Program-made: the position numbers and the translations under genes
Shown: positions 17,950-27,353 of the stretch, piece by piece
How positions within the stretch are numbered: position 1 is the first letter of the stretch
How the letters are laid out: each line of letters starts with the position of its first letter
Notes under the pieces: model-generated
The model's input: the letters and a program-made list of their open reading frames with translations, nothing else
Database searches by the model: none
What the model was told of the DNA's origin: nothing
Source: Leucothrix mucor DSM 2157
GTDB lineage: Bacteria > Pseudomonadota > Gammaproteobacteria > Thiotrichales > Thiotrichaceae
Assembly: GCF_000419525.1 (NCBI RefSeq)
Contig: NZ_ATTE01000001.1
Span: 1,612,001 to 1,676,000 of the forward strand
Direction of reading: 5' to 3'
DNA: 64,000 nt

Positions 17950-18861
17950 ATGACAGTACCAAGTTGGATAGGCGTGGATTGGGGAACCAGCAACCTACGT
18001 GCCTTTGCAATTAATGCCTCCGGTAATCTCCTTGCCGAAGGCGGCTCAGATCGCGGTATGGGCACTTTGGAGCCGGATCAGTTCGAGTCGGCGTTGATCG
18101 AAGTTATCGGCCCATGGTTGACGGAAGGCAAGGTCACGCCTGTGTTTGCCTGCGGCATGGTTGGGGCGCGACAAGGCTGGGTTGAGGCGCTGTATCGCTG
18201 CGTGCCTTGCGAGCCGGTTAGTGGCAGTGGCTTGACCACCGTTCCCACTAATGATCCTAGGATTCAGGTACAAATCCTGCCCGGTTTATCGCAAGCCGAA
18301 CCCGCTGATGTGATGCGCGGTGAAGAGACGCAAATTGCAGGCTTGCTTGCCGATCAACCGCAATTTAGCGGTGCTATCTGCTTACCCGGAACACATGCGA
18401 AATGGGTGCGAATGGAAGCCGGACAAGTACAGCAATTCCAGACCTTTATGACCGGTGAGATGTACTCGGTATTGTCCAAGCATTCGGTATTGCGCCATAG
18501 TATTGCGGCTAATGCGGAGCTGGATAAAGAGGCCTTTTTAAGCGCCGCGTTAGAAGCTGCTGCTAAGCCTGAAATGGTCGCCAGCGCCTTATTTAGCCTG
18601 CGGGCGACGTCATTGCTGCATGGCACATCACCCGAAACGAATGCGGCGCGACTCTCTGGCTTGTTAATTGGTCAGGAGATTGGCATTGCGCGCAGCTACT
18701 GGGATGGCAAGCCAGTTGTTCTAATCGGCGCGACAGAAATCACCCAACTATACGCTGAGGCTTTACAGGCCTTAGACATCAATTCAACGATTATCAATGC
18801 GGCTAAGGCAACCATAAAAGGCTTGTTTATCGCCGCGACACAACACAGAGAATTAAACTAA
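17950..18861 (+). CDS. dgoK: 2-dehydro-3-deoxygalactonokinase
   Basis: A 303-residue kinase. The start WIGVDWGTSNLRAFA carries the phosphate-1 motif DxGTSxxR (Asp10-Arg17), and GAICLPGTHAKWV and TFMTGEMYSVL are hallmarks of DgoK. It phosphorylates 2-keto-3-deoxy-galactonate at the 6-position with ATP. I start it at ATG 17950 because AAAGGA lies 10 bp before; a further upstream TTG (17914) would add an unlikely 12-residue tail. Its stop overlaps the aldolase ATG by one base. Standard length for the family. Confidence 0.93.
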   Translation: MTVPSWIGVDWGTSNLRAFAINASGNLLAEGGSDRGMGTLEPDQFESALIEVIGPWLTEGKVTPVFACGMVGARQGWVEALYRCVPCEPVSGSGLTTVPTNDPRIQVQILPGLSQAEPADVMRGEETQIAGLLADQPQFSGAICLPGTHAKWVRMEAGQVQQFQTFMTGEMYSVLSKHSVLRHSIAANAELDKEAFLSAALEAAAKPEMVASALFSLRATSLLHGTSPETNAARLSGLLIGQEIGIARSYWDGKPVVLIGATEITQLYAEALQALDINSTIINAAKATIKGLFIAATQHRELN

Positions 18862-19469
18862 TGAGCAGAAATTTGATTGCGATTCTTCGCGGCATCCAAC
18901 CTCATGAAGTAGAAGCAGTTGCTGAAGTTTTGATTGATGCGGGCATTACCAAGATCGAAGTGCCACTAAACTCACCAGAGCCATTTGATAGCATTGAGCG
19001 AATCATCAAGCGCTTTGGCGATGTTGCAGAAATTGGCGCAGGGACTGTGGTCAAGGTTGCAGATGTGCAGCGCTTATCTGGGATTGGCGCGCGCATGGTG
19101 GTATCGCCCAACTGCAATGTTAAAGTGATTGAAGCGACTAAAGCGGCGGGAATGAGTTCTTACCCTGGCGTAATGACGCCGACCGAGTGCTATGCCGCGT
19201 TGGATGCAGGGGCTGATGGCTTGAAGTTTTTCCCATCATTTTTGGTTGGCACCAAAGGCTTGGAAGCGATCGCGACTATCTTGCCAGCGGAAACAGAGCT
19301 GTTTGCTGTGGGTGGCGTAGGGCCGGACAATTTTGCGGAATGGGTAGAGGCTGGGGCGACTGGCTTTGGGATTGGCTCAGCGTTGTATAAGCCGGGTAAG
19401 TCGCTGGAGTCGATTGAAGCGGTGGCTAAGCAAATGGTTGTGGCATTTGATCATTGTATGGCCAAGTAA
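18861..19469 (+). CDS. dgoA: 2-dehydro-3-deoxy-6-phosphogalactonate aldolase
   Basis: A 202-residue class I aldolase of the KDPG/KDPGal family. Arg10 (ILRGI), Glu33 (KIEVPLNSPEP) and the Schiff-base Lys122 (GLKFFPS) are present. It splits KDPGal to pyruvate and glyceraldehyde-3-phosphate, ending the De Ley-Doudoroff branch. The sequence resembles E. coli DgoA (205 residues) more than Eda. It is the last gene of the TRAP operon, followed by a hairpin terminator. Confidence 0.94.
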   Translation: MSRNLIAILRGIQPHEVEAVAEVLIDAGITKIEVPLNSPEPFDSIERIIKRFGDVAEIGAGTVVKVADVQRLSGIGARMVVSPNCNVKVIEATKAAGMSSYPGVMTPTECYAALDAGADGLKFFPSFLVGTKGLEAIATILPAETELFAVGGVGPDNFAEWVEAGATGFGIGSALYKPGKSLESIEAVAKQMVVAFDHCMAK

Positions 19470-19503
19470 TATTAGTATTCTGGCTACGGCTCAAATGTAG
19501 ATG

Positions 19504-19545
19504 GGGCGCAATGCAGGAAGTTAATCTGTATTGCGCCCAATCTTT
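19504..19545 (+). terminator. terminator between dgoA and aglK
   Basis: GGGCGCAAT (19504-19512) pairs with ATTGCGCCC (19530-19538), followed by a short T-rich AATCTTTAT. It sits between two convergent operons and may serve dgoA; the weak T-run makes it less certain. Confidence 0.55.
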
Positions 19546-19558
19546 ATGCCAAAAAATC

Positions 19559-20650
19559 TCAGCCATGCACCAAACTAAGCCCCGCCACATCAAACAAATG
19601 CAGCTTATCGGCCTTAGCAGTAAACGCAACTTTATCACCACGCTTTAGCTCAATAATACCGGGCAACTTCGCCACAATCGGCTCTTCATGATCTGCGATA
19701 TTCACATACAGCATGGTCACTTCACCCAGCGACTCAATAAACGACACCTTACCCTTTAAGATGCTGTCTTCAGCATCGCACAGGGTTAAGTCCTCAGGGC
19801 GTACCCCAAAGTGAACAGGCTTAGCTTGTTGCGCCGCATCGACTGCAATTGGCAATTTAATCCGATGCTTATCCACCAATTCAATTTCACTACTTTCGCC
19901 GGTAGCCGTTACCGTCGCAGGTAAAATATTCATTGCTGGCGAACCAATAAATTGCGCCACAAATAGATTCGCAGGGCGGGTATACAGCTCTAGCGGGGAG
20001 CCCACTTGCTCAATAATTCCTCGTGATAACACCACAATCCGATCAGCCAATGTCATGGCTTCCACCTGATCATGGGTTACATAAATCATGGTAGTTTCAG
20101 GCATGCTTTCTTTGAGGTTGGCAATTTCTAAACGCGTTTTTACCCGCAGCGCCGCATCAAGGTTGGATAGCGGCTCATCAAATAAAAACACTTTCGGATT
20201 ACGCACAATCGCACGTCCAATAGCTACCCGCTGACGCTGCCCACCAGACAAAGCTTTCGGCAAACGATTCAAGTATTCCGTCAGCTGCAGCATCTCTGCT
20301 GAGTCACGCACACGCTTATCGATTTCCGCTTTGCTGGCTTTAGTAATCCGCAGGCTAAAGGCCATATTGTCGTACACGGTCATGTGCGGATAGAGCGCAT
20401 AACTTTGGAAGACCATGGCGATGCCGCGCAATGAGGGCGGTACTTCATTTACGCGCTTGCCATCAATTTGCAGCTCGCCATCAGTGATGGATTCCAGCCC
20501 GGCAATCATGCGCAATAACGTTGATTTACCACACCCTGAAGGGCCAACAAACACAATAAATTCGCCTTTCTCGATCTCCAGATCGACGCCGTGCATTACT
20601 TCGACTTTACCGTAAGATTTCTTGATATTGGTGAGTTTCAATCCGGCCAT
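19559..20650 (-). CDS. aglK: alpha-glucoside ABC transporter ATPase (MalK/AglK type)
   Basis: A 363-residue ATPase. Walker A GPSGCGKST is near residue 36, with signature LSGGQRQRVAIGRAI and Walker B VFLFDEPLSNLDAAL. The C-terminal OB-like regulatory domain (FGVRPEDL) is of the MalK/UgpC group. It drives the AglEFG importer encoded upstream. I start it at ATG 20650 (MAGLKLTNIKKSYG): the frame continues upstream, but that stretch overlaps the glucosidase gene and lacks homology. The start lies 1 bp after the glucosidase stop (20652), which implies coupling. Confidence 0.92.
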   Translation of the reverse strand: MAGLKLTNIKKSYGKVEVMHGVDLEIEKGEFIVFVGPSGCGKSTLLRMIAGLESITDGELQIDGKRVNEVPPSLRGIAMVFQSYALYPHMTVYDNMAFSLRITKASKAEIDKRVRDSAEMLQLTEYLNRLPKALSGGQRQRVAIGRAIVRNPKVFLFDEPLSNLDAALRVKTRLEIANLKESMPETTMIYVTHDQVEAMTLADRIVVLSRGIIEQVGSPLELYTRPANLFVAQFIGSPAMNILPATVTATGESSEIELVDKHRIKLPIAVDAAQQAKPVHFGVRPEDLTLCDAEDSILKGKVSFIESLGEVTMLYVNIADHEEPIVAKLPGIIELKRGDKVAFTAKADKLHLFDVAGLSLVHG

Positions 20651-20651
20651 C

Positions 20652-22343
20652 TTACAGTTCCTTAGCGTCGGTGTTAGTGGATAAATGCAGGTGTGGAATG
20701 CGCACAATCGAAGCACTCCAGGCAGGTAGCGCCAGTGATTGATCGCTGAGTGTGCTATTAAACAGCCCATGCTCAGCAATGTTTTCAGCACCCACGGGTA
20801 GCTCTACTGTCACCGCCTGGTCGCTAATATTAAAAGCGCAAAGCAGGCTTTCATTATCATCGTGACGTACAAATTGCAGTAGCTGATCAGTCGCCTTTAG
20901 CTCACTTAACGCACCTTTTGCGAGTACAGAATGTCTACGGCGCATGGCTAGAGCAGATTGGTAGAAATGAAGCATTGAGTGCTCTGCTTCTTGCTGTGTA
21001 TCCACACTTAAAAAGCGGTGTGGTTCGGCCAGTGGCAGCCACGGTTGATGGCCACTAAATCCGGCATTCAGCGCTTCATGCTCCCAAGGCATTGGCGTGC
21101 GGCAACCATCGCGGCCTTTGAATTTTGGCCAGAAGGTGATGCCATACGGGTCTTGTAAATCCTCAAACGCCACATCGGCTTCTGGTAAACCCAGCTCTTC
21201 ACCTTGGTACAAACACACCGAGCCACGCAGGCATAAAATCAGCGTCGTCATCAGGCATAGGTAATCATGTTGTTGTGGGTGATGCTCAGCCCAACGCGTC
21301 GCATGGCGAACTACATCATGATTGGAAAAAGCCCAGCATGACCAACTCTCCGGCGCTTCAGTCATAAAGCTGCGTAATACCGCTTCGATGCGTGGCGCAT
21401 CGGGCGCATCACCAGATAAAAACTCAAAGGAGTAACACATTTGCACACGCTTATCGCCAGCGGTGTAGTCCGCCAGTATTTGCATGCCGTATTGCGCATC
21501 GCCCACTTCACCGACGGCAGCAGCTGCAGGGTATTCATCCATCACGCCGCGCAAGCGCTCCAGAAATTCAATGTTCTCTGGTTGGTTTTTGTCGTAGAGG
21601 TGGTTCTGGAAATTATAAGGATTCACCGAGGGCGCAATGCTGCTATTGCGTTGGCTATCGGGTAGGGCAGGATTATCCCGCAATAATTTATCGCAGAAGT
21701 AGAAGTTAATAGTATCCAGACGGAAGCCATCGACGCCACGGGCTAACCAGAAGTCCGCCACATCCAATAAAGCATCCTGCACCTTAGGGTTATGGAAGTT
21801 GAGGTCGGGCTGCGAGGTTAAAAAGTTGTGCATATAGTACTGGCAACGAGTGGTATCCCAAGTCCAGGCTGGGCCACCAAAAATGGAGAGCCAGTTATTG
21901 GGTGCGGTGCCGTCTGGCTTGGCGTCTGCCCACACATACCAGTCATGGTATTCATTATCCCGACTGCTGCGACTTTCTTTAAACCACTCGTGTTGATCAG
22001 CCGTGTGCGAGAGCACTAAGTCAATCATGATTTTCAGGCCGAGGTGATGCGCCGTTTTAATCAGCTCATCAAAGTCATGCAGATTACCGAAGATTGGGTC
22101 GACGTCTTTATAGTCAGAGACATCGTAGCCAAAGTCTTTCATTGGCGACTTAAAGAATGGCGAGATCCAAACGGCATCTACACCCAATCCTGCAATATAA
22201 GGCAGGCGCTGGGTAATGCCTTTTAAGTCGCCAATCCCATCGCCATTAGCGTCTTGATAAGAGCGAGGGTAGATCTGATAGATTACGGCGCCACGCCACC
22301 AGTCTTTATCAACGTCTGGAACAACTGAAATATTTGAATTCAA
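20652..22343 (-). CDS. GH13 alpha-glucosidase
   Basis: A 563-residue cytosolic glycoside hydrolase of family 13, like oligo-1,6-glucosidase/AglA. The start WWRGAVIYQIYPRSY and DANGDGIGDLKGI are typical. The catalytic set is Asp210 (GFRLD) as nucleophile, Glu279 (VGEVGD) as acid/base, and Asp343 (SNHD) as stabiliser. It splits imported alpha-glucosides such as sucrose, maltose or trehalose to hexoses; the preferred sugar is not readable. It lies inside the agl operon between permease and ATPase. Confidence 0.92.
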   Translation of the reverse strand: MNSNISVVPDVDKDWWRGAVIYQIYPRSYQDANGDGIGDLKGITQRLPYIAGLGVDAVWISPFFKSPMKDFGYDVSDYKDVDPIFGNLHDFDELIKTAHHLGLKIMIDLVLSHTADQHEWFKESRSSRDNEYHDWYVWADAKPDGTAPNNWLSIFGGPAWTWDTTRCQYYMHNFLTSQPDLNFHNPKVQDALLDVADFWLARGVDGFRLDTINFYFCDKLLRDNPALPDSQRNSSIAPSVNPYNFQNHLYDKNQPENIEFLERLRGVMDEYPAAAAVGEVGDAQYGMQILADYTAGDKRVQMCYSFEFLSGDAPDAPRIEAVLRSFMTEAPESWSCWAFSNHDVVRHATRWAEHHPQQHDYLCLMTTLILCLRGSVCLYQGEELGLPEADVAFEDLQDPYGITFWPKFKGRDGCRTPMPWEHEALNAGFSGHQPWLPLAEPHRFLSVDTQQEAEHSMLHFYQSALAMRRRHSVLAKGALSELKATDQLLQFVRHDDNESLLCAFNISDQAVTVELPVGAENIAEHGLFNSTLSDQSLALPAWSASIVRIPHLHLSTNTDAKEL

Positions 22344-22346
22344 GGT

Positions 22347-23498
22347 CTAGCCTCCTTTAACCGAGCCAGCGAGTAGTCCACGGACCAAGTAACGCTGCAA
22401 GCTGAAAAATACTAATAAGGGAACAGTGATGGTGATGAATGCGGAAGCGGTCAGGATTTCCCAGTTACCACCCCGCGAGCCGAGCATTTCACGCAAGCGG
22501 CCGGTTAGTACTAATTCATCCTCGCCATTGCCTAAGAACACCATCGCAATCAACAGGTCATTCCATACCCAAAGGAACTGGAAAATGGCGAATGACGCCA
22601 GCGCCGGAAATGATAATGGCAGTACTATTTTTCTGAAAATGGTGAAGTGATTCGCGCCATCAACACGCGCTGATTCCATAATTTCACGGGGCAAGCCAGC
22701 GATATAATTACGCAGTAAATAGATGGCAAGTGGTAAGCCAAAGCCGGTATGCGCCAACCATATCCCGAGATAGCCTTTTGCACCCACGCCAAAGAATGCA
22801 CCAACGCCGTTGTACATTTGGAGTAGGGGGATGAGCGACATTTGCAGCGGTACAACCAGTAAGCCAACCACGGTTGCGATCAGGATTGCACGTCCGGGGA
22901 ATTGCATCCAAGCCAATGCATAGGCAGCAAAGGCGGCGATCAATATCGGAATCACGGTGGCGGGAATGGTAACCGTCAACGAGTTGATAAAGGATTGTCC
23001 GATGCCTTCAGAACTGAGTACTTCGCGGTAATTATCCAGCGTAAAGCGTGGAGGAATATCGGCGGTATAGAATACCCGCTTACCCCGCGAACCGGTCCAA
23101 GGCTCGGGCGAGCTGAACTCGTATTGGCCATCGGCTTGCACGGTGAGTTGCTGACCTTTGCGCATTTCTGCGGTCACGCCTGGGGGAAATTCAGCGGGGT
23201 TTTGTGACTGCCAACCAAAAGCAGAGACCACACCAGTACCTTCCTCGAATACATTGCCCGATAAAATATAGCGGCCATCGCGCTCGATTTGTTTATCAGG
23301 GTCTAGCGAGCGACCGACTAAATTTTGCTGCGAAGTCGCTAGTGACGTCCACCAGCCAGAGACTGCCAGTTGGTCTTTATCACGCAGAGATGAGATAAAT
23401 AATCCGGCGGTAGGAAGGGTCCACATAATCACCAGAATCAATACGCTGAGGTGTAAAAAAACAGTGACAGCGGCACGGTTTTTCGTTGCTTGTAACAT
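22347..23498 (-). CDS. aglG: alpha-glucoside ABC transporter permease AglG
   Basis: A 383-residue MalG-like permease. One N-terminal helix (about residues 15-35) is followed by an unusually long periplasmic insertion of about 120 residues, then five helices and the EAA-type loop with ESARVDGANHFTIFRKIVLP. The large insertion is typical of AglG. It ends 3 bp before the glucosidase start. It pairs with AglF in the inner membrane. Confidence 0.9.
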   Translation of the reverse strand: MLQATKNRAAVTVFLHLSVLILVIMWTLPTAGLFISSLRDKDQLAVSGWWTSLATSQQNLVGRSLDPDKQIERDGRYILSGNVFEEGTGVVSAFGWQSQNPAEFPPGVTAEMRKGQQLTVQADGQYEFSSPEPWTGSRGKRVFYTADIPPRFTLDNYREVLSSEGIGQSFINSLTVTIPATVIPILIAAFAAYALAWMQFPGRAILIATVVGLLVVPLQMSLIPLLQMYNGVGAFFGVGAKGYLGIWLAHTGFGLPLAIYLLRNYIAGLPREIMESARVDGANHFTIFRKIVLPLSFPALASFAIFQFLWVWNDLLIAMVFLGNGEDELVLTGRLREMLGSRGGNWEILTASAFITITVPLLVFFSLQRYLVRGLLAGSVKGG

Positions 23499-23499
23499 C

Positions 23500-24519
23500 T
23501 TATCGTGCTCCTGAATCCTGATTAGCCTGACGAATATTCCAGATCATAATCGGAACCACCAATATCATAATAACCACCGCAATCGCGGCACCTCGCCCGA
23601 AGTCACCGCCACCGCGGAACATCCAATCGAACATGAGGTTCGCGAGTACTTGTGTGCTCCACTGGCCATTAGTCATAGCGAGTACGATGTCGAATACCTT
23701 AAGCACTAGGATAGTGATGGTGGTCCAAACCACGGCAATCGTGCCCCAGATTTGCGGGATCATAATTTTAAAGAAAATCTGAAAACCATTTGCGCCATCA
23801 ATCACCGCAGCTTCAACCGTTTCCTCTGGAATGCCTCGCAATGCGGCCGATAAAATCACCATGGCAAAGCCGGTTTGTACCCAGACCAAAATGATCATCA
23901 GGAAGATATTGTTCCAAAATGGCACGGTAATCCATGCTTGGGCATCGCCACCAAAATACTGAACGACGGCATTTAACAGACCAATTTGCTCAGCACCTTC
24001 GCCACGATAATCGTAGATAAACTTCCAGATAATGGAGGCACCGATAAAGGAGATGGCCATCGGCATAAAGATTAGGCTTTTGGCGATATTACCCCACCAA
24101 ACCCGGTCGGTCAGGGCGGCAATAATCAGGCCAAAAAAGGTGGAGAGCGCCGGTACCACGATCAGCCATAACATATTGTTTTTGAATGACTGACGGAATT
24201 CTTCATCATCAAACAGCCACAAGTAATTGGCGAGCCCGACGAACTCCTCACTGCTGCGCCCATAGAGCGACAGTCGCAGCGATTCAAACACCGGATACAC
24301 CAAGTAGATCCCGAGTGCCAGCAAAGCCGGCCCCATGAATAACCACGGGCGTATCATTGCAATGCGGCGTAAATTGCGCGAGGCAACATCAGGAGATTTC
24401 CCCTCAATGCTGTAAATGCGGTCCAATAACACATTGGAGCCGACAAAATATAAAACACAGCCAGCAATGCCAAGCAGCATGACTAGTAGGGCGGATAGGA
24501 TTTGTTCCATAACTTTCAA
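23500..24519 (-). CDS. aglF: alpha-glucoside ABC transporter permease AglF
   Basis: A 339-residue MalF-like permease with about eight hydrophobic segments and an EAA loop (EAAVIDGANGFQIFFKIMIP). The N-terminal helix before the first large loop resembles AglF of alphaproteobacterial alpha-glucoside systems. It forms the membrane channel with AglG. The gap to aglG is 1 bp. Confidence 0.9.
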   Translation of the reverse strand: MKVMEQILSALLVMLLGIAGCVLYFVGSNVLLDRIYSIEGKSPDVASRNLRRIAMIRPWLFMGPALLALGIYLVYPVFESLRLSLYGRSSEEFVGLANYLWLFDDEEFRQSFKNNMLWLIVVPALSTFFGLIIAALTDRVWWGNIAKSLIFMPMAISFIGASIIWKFIYDYRGEGAEQIGLLNAVVQYFGGDAQAWITVPFWNNIFLMIILVWVQTGFAMVILSAALRGIPEETVEAAVIDGANGFQIFFKIMIPQIWGTIAVVWTTITILVLKVFDIVLAMTNGQWSTQVLANLMFDWMFRGGGDFGRGAAIAVVIMILVVPIMIWNIRQANQDSGAR

Positions 24520-24592
24520 CGACTAGAAGGTTAGGTAGCGGATAAGCCAGACTCGAAAGTGGAGTCTGGCTTAGGTCAGAACGTGCGGGGCT

Positions 24593-25954
24593 TTACTTTT
24601 TCAGGTCATCCCAAGTCTTTTGGATGGCTGCGCCGACTTCGGCAGAAGATTTGCCGCCGGCATAATCAACCATGCCAGTCCAGAACGCACCGGCACCGAT
24701 TTTGCCCGGCATCAGATCAGAGCCATCAAAGCGGAAGGTCGTGGCTTCCAGCAGAATATTACCTTGCTTCTTCAGCGACTCATTGGCGTACAGCTCAGGG
24801 TTAGCACCCTTGAATGGAGTCAGGAAGCCTGATTGCGCCATCCAGACTTCATGCGCAATCGGCGTTTTCAGGAAGTCGATAAAGGCCGTTGCTGCCTTGG
24901 ATGGGTTGGTAATCGCGAATAACGTACCTGCGCCCAATACCGGCTTACCCAAATCCTTTTCTGCATAAGCAGGGAAGTAGAAGAAGTCAGCATCTTCGCC
25001 CAGCTCAGTGCCTTCAGGAAAGAAGGATGGAATAAATGACGCTTGGCGGTGCATGTAGCACTTTGGTGGCGAGCTAAACAAACCTTTAGGGCTTTCACGG
25101 AAGTCATTAGTCGCAACAGAAGCTGAGCCACCATCGACGTATTTATCGTTACGGGCGAACCAACCAAACTCATCAATGGCACCCAATACTTTAGGGTCAT
25201 CAAATTTCAGTTCATTGCTTACCCACTTATCATAATCTTCAGGAGATTGTGTGCGCAGCATCATGTCTTCAACCCAGTCGGTTGCAGGCCAGCCTGTCGC
25301 ACCACCGGAACCCAGACCAATACACCATGGCTTGCCACCATCGGCAGCAATTTTCTTGGTCAACGCTTTGAGCTCTTCCATTGAAGTCGGGACTTCATAG
25401 CCCGCATCCTCAAAGTTCTCAGGGATGTACCAAGTCAGTGACTTCACATCGACTTTATAAAAGAAGCCGTAGTATTCCTTTTCGCCTTCTTTATTGGCGT
25501 ACGTTCCCAGATCAACCCACGACTGGCCCGCACCGTAATTCTCAGCAACCCAGGCTTTCGTGTCATCACCTAATGGTGAGAGCAGGCCTTTGGAAGCTAG
25601 GTCAGCAGCCAAGCCAGGCTGAGGGAAGATGGAGATATTAGGAGGGCTACCCGCTTGGGTATCAATAACGATTTGCTGCTCAAAGGAGTCAGAGCCTGCG
25701 TACTTTACTTCAGCGCCAGTGGCGGCTTCAAAGTAGTCGATGACGCTTTCGATTAAGTCTTTATCGGGGCCAAGCCAAGGGCCAAATACCGTGATTGACT
25801 CACCTTTAAGGTCGGTTTTCTTTAGGGCTTCATAGCTATCCCAGTTAAAGCGCTTGTCTTTGCCTGGTGCAAATTTAAGCTTTGGGGTATCTGCCATGAC
25901 ACTGCCACAGGTCAGGCTAGCGGCAATGGCTGCCGTAAGTAAAAGTTTGTTCAT
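24593..25954 (-). CDS. aglE: alpha-glucoside ABC transporter substrate-binding protein AglE
   Basis: A 453-residue periplasmic receptor. I start it at ATG 25954, where GGAGG lies 11 bp upstream and a signal peptide (KLLLTAAIAASLTCGSVMAD) begins; the frame extends upstream to 26074 only by chance. The mature part has an ITVFGPWLGPDK segment and tryptophan-rich regions used for sugar stacking. It is the first gene of the leftward agl operon. An operator-like palindrome (26023-26036) lies 69 bp upstream of its start. Confidence 0.92.
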   Translation of the reverse strand: MNKLLLTAAIAASLTCGSVMADTPKLKFAPGKDKRFNWDSYEALKKTDLKGESITVFGPWLGPDKDLIESVIDYFEAATGAEVKYAGSDSFEQQIVIDTQAGSPPNISIFPQPGLAADLASKGLLSPLGDDTKAWVAENYGAGQSWVDLGTYANKEGEKEYYGFFYKVDVKSLTWYIPENFEDAGYEVPTSMEELKALTKKIAADGGKPWCIGLGSGGATGWPATDWVEDMMLRTQSPEDYDKWVSNELKFDDPKVLGAIDEFGWFARNDKYVDGGSASVATNDFRESPKGLFSSPPKCYMHRQASFIPSFFPEGTELGEDADFFYFPAYAEKDLGKPVLGAGTLFAITNPSKAATAFIDFLKTPIAHEVWMAQSGFLTPFKGANPELYANESLKKQGNILLEATTFRFDGSDLMPGKIGAGAFWTGMVDYAGGKSSAEVGAAIQKTWDDLKK

Positions 25955-26022
25955 CGTCTGAGTATCCTCCCGGTAACTCCAGTCAAAAATAGAAACTATC
26001 AATTCTAAAAGTCTGGCCTTAT

Positions 26023-26036
26023 CCAAAGCGCTTTGG
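26023..26036. promoter_or_regulatory. LacI-type operator upstream of aglE
   Basis: CCAAAGCGCTTTGG is a perfect 14-bp palindrome with central CG, typical of LacI-family sites. An identical copy lies at 26174-26187 in front of the regulator gene. Confidence 0.8.
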
Positions 26037-26173
26037 TTTTGCGTTTGGGTAATCTGGAGCCTATAGGAAAACAAAAAGACAGGATTAAGTCAATGAAATG
26101 TTAAAAATCTGCAATATAACCGTGAGGCTTGTTAGTTTTATTGGCTTGGGCTATATTCGGTAAATTGAAATAA

Positions 26174-26187
26174 CCAAAGCGCTTTGG
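26174..26187. promoter_or_regulatory. LacI-type operator upstream of the agl regulator
   Basis: The second copy of CCAAAGCGCTTTGG, 151 bp from the first and 26 bp before the regulator start at 26213. It probably provides autoregulation and may loop with the first copy. Confidence 0.8.
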
Positions 26188-26212
26188 GTGCTTTGATGAA
26201 AATCAGGTGGCT

Positions 26213-27238
26213 ATGAATCTCAAACAACTTGCTCAGCATCTTAAGCTTTCGCCGACGACCGTTAGCCGTGCGTTAAATGGCTACCCCGAAGTCAGTGAAC
26301 GGACCCGCGAGCGAGTCATGAGCGCCGCCGCGCAACACAATTACCATCCGAGTCATCATGCCACCAGCCTTGCGATTGGTAAATCCCGAGCCATCGGCCA
26401 TGTGGTGCCGCTGACGGAGCATAGGATGATTAACCCGCATTTCTCGGACTTTATTGCAGGAGCAGGGGACGCCTACGCCAAAGCGGGCTTTGATATGTTA
26501 TTGAGTGTCGTGCCTGAGTCAGAGGAGGAAGCGGTCTACCGACGCTTCGCCAAAGACGGGCGAGTCGATGGCGTGATTGTGCATGGCCCTTTGGTTGAAG
26601 ATTCCCGCATTGAGTTATTACAGTCTTTAGGATTGCCATTTGTGGTGCATGGTCGCACCTTGGATGAGGAGTCTACCTACAGTTGGATGGATGTGAATAA
26701 CTTCCGCGCCTTTGAGCGGGCGACTCAGTTTTTGATTGATTTGGGTCATCAACATATCGGCTTAGTGAATGGTTTTGAATACATGAACTTTGCTGCACGA
26801 CGCCGTGATGGCTACTTTAAAGCCTTGAGAAATGCTGGTATTCAACATGACCCTGAGTTGCGCTTTAGCGGGGAAATGGTCGAGCCGCAAGGCTATCAGG
26901 CGGTGCAAGCACTAATCGCTGCGAATAAAGTCCCAACAGCTTTGCTGTTTTCCAGTATTTTACCGGCACTTGGTGCGGTACGGGCCATGCATGAGCATAA
27001 TTTAGTGCCGGGCAAAGACATTTCATTAATTGTCTATGACGATCAATTATCATTTCTGCAAAACAGTGGCGACATTCCGATGTTTACCTCACTGCGCTCA
27101 TCGATTCAGGATGCAGGGAGTAGCGTCGCGCAAATGTTAATCGACATGATTAATAGTAACGATACCCAACCCCGAAATTTACTTTGGGAAGCCGAGCTGG
27201 TGCTTGGTAGTTCGACTGCGCCGCCGCGTTCCTTGTAA
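26213..27238 (+). CDS. LacI-family regulator of the agl genes
   Basis: A 341-residue LacI/GalR regulator. The DNA-binding start is MNLKQLAQHLKLSPTTVSRAL, and the core domain begins with AIGHVVPL. I choose ATG 26213; a GTG two codons upstream (26207) is in frame as well. It is divergent from aglE with two identical operators in between, so it most likely represses the alpha-glucoside operon and itself, released by a sugar or sugar phosphate. The GH1 gene follows 115 bp downstream on the same strand. Confidence 0.92.
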   Translation: MNLKQLAQHLKLSPTTVSRALNGYPEVSERTRERVMSAAAQHNYHPSHHATSLAIGKSRAIGHVVPLTEHRMINPHFSDFIAGAGDAYAKAGFDMLLSVVPESEEEAVYRRFAKDGRVDGVIVHGPLVEDSRIELLQSLGLPFVVHGRTLDEESTYSWMDVNNFRAFERATQFLIDLGHQHIGLVNGFEYMNFAARRRDGYFKALRNAGIQHDPELRFSGEMVEPQGYQAVQALIAANKVPTALLFSSILPALGAVRAMHEHNLVPGKDISLIVYDDQLSFLQNSGDIPMFTSLRSSIQDAGSSVAQMLIDMINSNDTQPRNLLWEAELVLGSSTAPPRSL

Positions 27239-27353
27239 ATGACAGCGCTCACCGCCAACTCTTGTTAATAACTACCTAATAAACTTGACCACTAAATCTC
27301 GACTGATAACCGCTATCACTAACCCCAGCCAATTTTAGAAAACGGATAAAACC

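Noticed and set aside
20651-20791. N-terminal extension of the agl ATPase
   Set aside because: Overlaps the glucosidase gene and has no ABC homology; MAGLKLTNIKKSYG is the usual start.
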